A stretch of 8,557 nt of DNA from the NCBI GenBank assembly GCA_030146295.1, contig JASLCD010000484.1:1-8557 (forward strand). Reading direction: 5' to 3'. A program made the position numbers and the translations under genes. Below the pieces are notes generated by a model. That model did no database searches. It saw only the letters and a program-made list of their open reading frames with translations, and had not been told where the DNA came from. This document shows positions 5,460-8,557 of the stretch, piece by piece. Position 1 is the stretch's first letter. Each line of letters opens with the position of its first letter. This stretch comes from Chryseobacterium sp. Lineage in GTDB: Bacteria > Bacteroidota > Bacteroidia > Flavobacteriales > Weeksellaceae.

Positions 5460-6290
5460 ATGAAAATATATAAATTTTTATCCCTACTCTTTATTGCCTT
5501 TACTTTATTCTCTTTTGTATCCTGCGAAAGCAGCAGAGATAACGATGATCCGCAGGATACCACCCCCGGAAAACTTCAGATCAAATTTGAAAACGGATTT
5601 AATAACGTAGGAGATATTGTTTTGAATCAAACGACCCAGACTTCTTCTCAGGGACAAAAACATAATTTTTCTGCTTTAAAATATGTCATCAGTAATATTA
5701 CACTCACAGACGAGAACGGAAATGAATTTAAATACAATGAAAACAACCCTGATAAAGGAGCTTTTATTATCGATCAGGCAGATGCAGTAGCCGGAGTCAT
5801 TTACCTTAATCTGGAGGATATTCCAAAAAATAATTACAAAAAAATAAAATTTGGATTGGGAATCAGCCAGAAAGCCTACTTACTGGGGCAGGACGGACAA
5901 GCTGAATTCTGGACAAAAGCCAAGCAGAAAGGAATGTCGTGGTCATGGGCTGCCGGGTATGTCTTTGTAAAACTGGAAGGGAAATATGGTACAGATGCTC
6001 CTTCTAAGGAATTTATGAACCATACCGGAAATATGGGGAATACCACTGCGAATAATACACCTGATCTTTATCGTGAAATCACACTGAATCTCCCGACAAC
6101 AGCAAGGGTGACAGGACAGATTCGTCCTTCTATTCATATTCTTGCCGATCTGAATCAGTATTTGAGCGGAGATAAAGCCCTTGCGCTTACAACAGCCAAT
6201 GATATGCTGATGGGCTCAAACCAGCATCTGGTAGATGTTACCAATAATCTGACGAAAATGTTTAAAGTAGACCATGTCCACAATGATTAA
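5460..6290 (+). CDS. MbnP-like copper-binding lipoprotein
   Basis: The MbnP family comprises periplasmic or surface proteins (related to methanotroph MbnP, CorA and MopE) that bind copper with the help of a kynurenine made from a tryptophan. The start at 5460 gives a 276-aa precursor with a type II signal peptide ending FVSC, so Cys22 should be lipidated. After a short Asp/Ser-rich linker comes the family core: a beta-rich N-terminal part, the signature GMSWSWAAGYVFVKLEG with Trp161 and Trp163 (158-174), FMNHTG with His188, and IHILADLNQY with His226 and Asp230. The C-terminus is DHVHND with His272 and His274. Trp151, Trp161 and Trp163 are the candidates for conversion. ATG 5403 is in frame upstream but would place 19 extra residues before a good signal peptide. 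The next gene overlaps by 8 bases and encodes the matching di-heme enzyme, which strongly supports the assignment. Confidence 0.9.
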   Translation: MKIYKFLSLLFIAFTLFSFVSCESSRDNDDPQDTTPGKLQIKFENGFNNVGDIVLNQTTQTSSQGQKHNFSALKYVISNITLTDENGNEFKYNENNPDKGAFIIDQADAVAGVIYLNLEDIPKNNYKKIKFGLGISQKAYLLGQDGQAEFWTKAKQKGMSWSWAAGYVFVKLEGKYGTDAPSKEFMNHTGNMGNTTANNTPDLYREITLNLPTTARVTGQIRPSIHILADLNQYLSGDKALALTTANDMLMGSNQHLVDVTNNLTKMFKVDHVHND

Positions 6291-7332
6291 TATTTTTCTA
6301 AAAACAATATTGGTATTTCTTGTCTTTTTTCTGAGTTGTATTTCCTGTTCTGATGAGGTGATCCAGCCCCTGGAAAAAGATGAAGCATATAACCTGCAGG
6401 CTCCTTCCTATTTTCCTGAAATGACTTTTGATCAATCAACCAATCCGGTAACCAAAAATGGAGTAGAGCTGGGACGAAAGTTATTCTATGAAGGAAGACT
6501 TTCCAGAAATAATACCATCTCATGCGGGTTTTGTCATATTCAGGAAAATGCATTCACCCATCATGGGCATACTGTAAGCCATGGCGTGGATGACAGAATA
6601 GGAATCAGGAATGCACCACCCATTCAGAATATGGCCTTTTTGAAAAGATACATGTGGGATGGAGTCATTCATAATCTCAACGAGCAGCCTATCAGCCCGA
6701 TTACGGACGTGAATGAAATGGACAGCTCCATACCGGAAGCTATTTCTAAAATAAAAGATGATCAGAAATATAAAAAACTTTTCAGAGAAGCATATGGAGA
6801 CGAAACCATTACCGGAGAACGAATATTAAAAGCGTTATCACAGTTTATGGCTTCTTTAATTTCTGCAGATTCAAAATATGACAGATTCAGACAGGGAAAA
6901 GAGCAGCTTACTTCAATAGAATCTCAGGGAATGGCGCTGTTTGGGCAAAAATGTGCTTCCTGCCATACCGGAGAATTATTTACAGATGAGAGCTTCCGAA
7001 ATACAGGAATGTATTATAATACTGAATTTAAAGATGCCGGTCGTTACAGAGTGACTCTTAATCAGGTTGACTGGATGAAATTCCGTGTTCCAAGTTTGAG
7101 AAACGTGGAATATACAGCACCTTATATGCATGACGGAAGGTTTTACACATTAGATGCCGTGCTCAATTTCTATTCGGATCAGGTGGAAGATCATCCCAAT
7201 CTTGATCCTCAGCTGAAGCAGAATGGCCATACGGGAATTGCCATGAACAGTCAGGAAAAACAATCGATTATTGCATTCTTGAAAACCCTGTCTGATAAAA
7301 GTTTTATATCCAATCCAAAATTTGCAGAATAA
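6283..7332 (+). CDS. MbnH/MauG-type di-heme cytochrome c peroxidase lipoprotein
   Basis: This family carries two c-type hemes. Members either reduce hydrogen peroxide or, as MbnH and MauG do, use a high-valent di-heme state to oxidise a tryptophan on a partner protein. The 349-aa product has heme motifs CGFCH (Cys81, Cys84, His85) and CASCH (Cys224, Cys227, His228). It also has the inter-heme tryptophan in YMWDG (Trp125) and the block RVPSLRNV...TAPYMHDGRF near 268-287. The N-terminus is a hydrophobic signal ending in two SC sites (Cys19 or Cys22), so it is probably a lipoprotein. I use ATG 6283, which overlaps the MbnP-like gene by 8 bases; ATG 6274 is an alternative that adds three residues. 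Tight coupling to an MbnP-like gene makes tryptophan-to-kynurenine conversion the leading function, although classic peroxidase activity is not excluded by sequence. Peroxide could come from the nearby exported superoxide dismutase. Confidence 0.92.
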   Translation: MINIFLKTILVFLVFFLSCISCSDEVIQPLEKDEAYNLQAPSYFPEMTFDQSTNPVTKNGVELGRKLFYEGRLSRNNTISCGFCHIQENAFTHHGHTVSHGVDDRIGIRNAPPIQNMAFLKRYMWDGVIHNLNEQPISPITDVNEMDSSIPEAISKIKDDQKYKKLFREAYGDETITGERILKALSQFMASLISADSKYDRFRQGKEQLTSIESQGMALFGQKCASCHTGELFTDESFRNTGMYYNTEFKDAGRYRVTLNQVDWMKFRVPSLRNVEYTAPYMHDGRFYTLDAVLNFYSDQVEDHPNLDPQLKQNGHTGIAMNSQEKQSIIAFLKTLSDKSFISNPKFAE

Positions 7333-7344
7333 TTTATAGAAAAC

Positions 7345-8292
7345 ATGAAGAAGATTATATTGATATTAAGTTTGATGGTATTTAGCCTGAACCATGCAAA
7401 AGTAGTGAGAGACAGTATGTATAGTGCTCCGGAAAGCTTTAGCAGGTTTGATTTTGATGATGACTGTGATGCCTGCGGTTGTGCAGCCGGTAACGGATCA
7501 TCCGGTTTTGAATCTTTACTGAATCCACAGTTTATCGGAATCAAATACTTTGCACAGCATTACAAAGCAAAAGAAAACTTATTTGTAAAAGATCTTACAC
7601 AGGATCAGTACTTCAATACGTTGCAGCTTTGGGGGAAGATTCCATTGACAAAAAAACTGAGTGTATATGCAAGTCTGCCATTTCATTTCCACGAAAAACA
7701 GACCTTACAGGGAGATATCAGAATCAATGGCATCGGAGACCTCAATCTGATGGGAATTTACCAGTTGATGAGCTCTAAAGATAATTTCCATCATTTGAGC
7801 GGAGGGTTGGGAGTGAAAATTCCATTAGGAAAATTTGATGAAAAAGGAGCATCCGGAGTTAATCCAAGTTTTCAGTTGGGAACCGGAAGCTGGGATTATC
7901 AGGCTGCTTTGAATTATAAGTTTCAGAAAGATAAAGTAGCAGTATTGGTGAATACGGACTATACGATCAAAACGGAAAATAAGAAAAACTACCGTTTCGG
8001 AAATCAATGGAACTATGCTGCAACGGGATTTTATCAGGTTGCAGGAAATGAAAAATCTATTTTTTCTGTAAAGACCGGAGTTCAGGGGGAAGTTTATGCT
8101 CAGAATAAACAATTTGATGAAGCGCTGCCCAATACTGCCGGAAGTGCATTGTATGGGAAGCTGGGATTTGAAGCCTCTTATAAAAAGTTGAGTTTGGGAA
8201 GTGAGATCATGCTTCCTATGTATACTCAGTTGGCAGGAGGAGATATTGAAGCGAAGTCACGGGTGAGTATTTTTCTAAATATTGGAATTTAA
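7345..8292 (+). CDS. Outer-membrane beta-barrel protein with CDACGC motif, MbnP/MbnH partner
   Basis: The 315-aa product has a type I signal peptide (about 1-18, cleaved after NHA). After it comes an acidic stretch with Cys41, Cys44 and Cys46 in CDACGCAAG. The rest consists of alternating polar and hydrophobic strands with Gly/Asn-rich turns, typical of an outer-membrane barrel, and ends in a strand (VSIFLNIGI). It resembles the small barrels that databases label as transporter or Phenol_MetA_deg-like, but I cannot place it firmly. It begins 12 bases after the peroxidase stop and ends 25 bases before the terminator, so it is the last gene of the MbnP operon. A plausible job is passage of copper or a copper complex across the outer membrane. 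The cysteine motif, facing the periplasm or plugging the barrel, would take part in metal transfer. That role is inferred from context only. Confidence 0.8.
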   Translation: MKKIILILSLMVFSLNHAKVVRDSMYSAPESFSRFDFDDDCDACGCAAGNGSSGFESLLNPQFIGIKYFAQHYKAKENLFVKDLTQDQYFNTLQLWGKIPLTKKLSVYASLPFHFHEKQTLQGDIRINGIGDLNLMGIYQLMSSKDNFHHLSGGLGVKIPLGKFDEKGASGVNPSFQLGTGSWDYQAALNYKFQKDKVAVLVNTDYTIKTENKKNYRFGNQWNYAATGFYQVAGNEKSIFSVKTGVQGEVYAQNKQFDEALPNTAGSALYGKLGFEASYKKLSLGSEIMLPMYTQLAGGDIEAKSRVSIFLNIGI

Positions 8293-8317
8293 AATTAAAA
8301 CCCTTTTTAAATAATGC

Positions 8318-8339
8318 TAAAGCTCCTTCGGGAGCTTTA
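8318..8339 (+). terminator. Rho-independent terminator of the MbnP operon
   Basis: TAAAGCTCC (8318-8326) and GGAGCTTTA (8331-8339) form a perfect 9-bp stem closed by the very stable C(TTCG)G tetraloop. The T tract after the stem is short (ATTGTTT). The symmetry would let it work in both directions. It separates the MbnP operon from the riboswitch transcript. Confidence 0.85.
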
Positions 8340-8363
8340 ATTGTTTATGAATCATGATTTTAA

Positions 8364-8393
8364 TTGGGGGTTACGAATAATTTTTTATCTTTG
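8364..8393 (+). promoter_or_regulatory. Promoter of the riboswitch-controlled transcript
   Basis: TTG at 8364-8366 and TATCTTTG at 8386-8393 match the Bacteroidota -33 and -7 elements with a 19-base spacer. The -7 box ends just before the 5' pairing arm of the cobalamin riboswitch, so transcription should start almost at the first base of the aptamer. Confidence 0.7.
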
Positions 8394-8398
8394 CCGAA

Positions 8399-8557
8399 AT
8401 TTGGTGAGCCCTAAAAAGCTCTTAAAAGGGAATCCGGTGAAAATCCGGGACAGACCCGCTGCTGTAAGCTCCACACCAAAGTTTTTGAAAAATATATCCA
8501 CTGTTTTTTAATGGGAAGGATTTCAAAAATGGAGTAAGTCAGAAGACCTGCCAGAAA
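8399..8557 (+). ncRNA. Cobalamin (adenosylcobalamin-type) riboswitch
   Basis: All hallmark blocks of the B12 riboswitch are present in order. TTTGGTG (8400-8406) pairs with CACCAAA (8474-8480). The core AAAAGGGAATCCGGTGAAAA begins at 8434 and is followed by TCCGGGACAGACCCGC and CTGTAAGC (to 8469). Then come CCACTG (8488-8493), GGGAAGG (8513-8519) and the B12 box AAGTCAGAAGACCTGCC (8536-8552). The aptamer reaches the end of the window, so the expression platform and the regulated gene are not visible. In Bacteroidota these elements usually precede a TonB-dependent cobalamin receptor (BtuB) or other B12 uptake genes, and ligand binding normally lowers expression. It is separated from the copper genes by a terminator and has its own promoter. 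Confidence 0.95.

Noticed and set aside
7251..7544. 97-codon minus-strand frame spanning the peroxidase-barrel junction
   Set aside because: It is antisense to two well-supported genes and its sequence shows no domain or start signal.

Overview
The window looks like a chromosomal piece from a member of the Bacteroidota, most likely a Chryseobacterium-like flavobacterium. The sequence is AT-rich and starts lack strong Shine-Dalgarno sites. Two promoter candidates match the Bacteroidota -7 box TAnnTTTG (2573-2580 and 8386-8393). Several lipoproteins have short 'SC' lipobox ends. The gene families and their order also fit. No tRNA, rRNA, insertion sequence or CRISPR array is visible. All confident protein genes lie on the + strand.

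Region 1 (22-2078) holds a PIB-type P-type ATPase, probably an exporter of Zn2+/Cd2+/Pb2+, followed by a hairpin terminator. Region 2 (2079-2598) has no credible gene. It holds a decayed inverted-repeat element, AT-rich hairpins and a terminator that points along the minus strand. Region 3 (2573-5391) runs from a small membrane-anchored or exported cysteine protein with a TTG start, through a YHS-domain lipoprotein overlapping a SCO1/SenC copper chaperone, to an exported Mn-type superoxide dismutase. That dismutase is followed 4 bases later by a paralogue of the first small cysteine protein. The region ends in a roughly 144-base inverted-repeat element that can also act as a terminator.

Region 4 (5460-8339) is a tight three-gene operon: an MbnP-like copper-binding lipoprotein, an MbnH/MauG-type di-heme peroxidase overlapping it by 8 bases, and an outer-membrane beta-barrel protein with a CDACGC motif just after its signal peptide. 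It closes with a 9-bp, TTCG-loop terminator. Region 5 (8364-8557) is a promoter and an almost complete cobalamin riboswitch whose regulated gene lies beyond the right edge.

Taken together, nearly every gene product acts in the envelope on copper, another metal, or superoxide. In the known MbnP/MbnH pair, the di-heme enzyme converts a tryptophan of MbnP to kynurenine, which then helps bind copper. Here that pair has no visible methanobactin genes. It sits beside SCO1, a YHS lipoprotein, an exported superoxide dismutase, a beta-barrel and two copies of an uncharacterised C-x9-C-x3-C protein. My inference is that this is an extracytoplasmic copper acquisition or handling system, with the two small cysteine proteins as its least understood parts.
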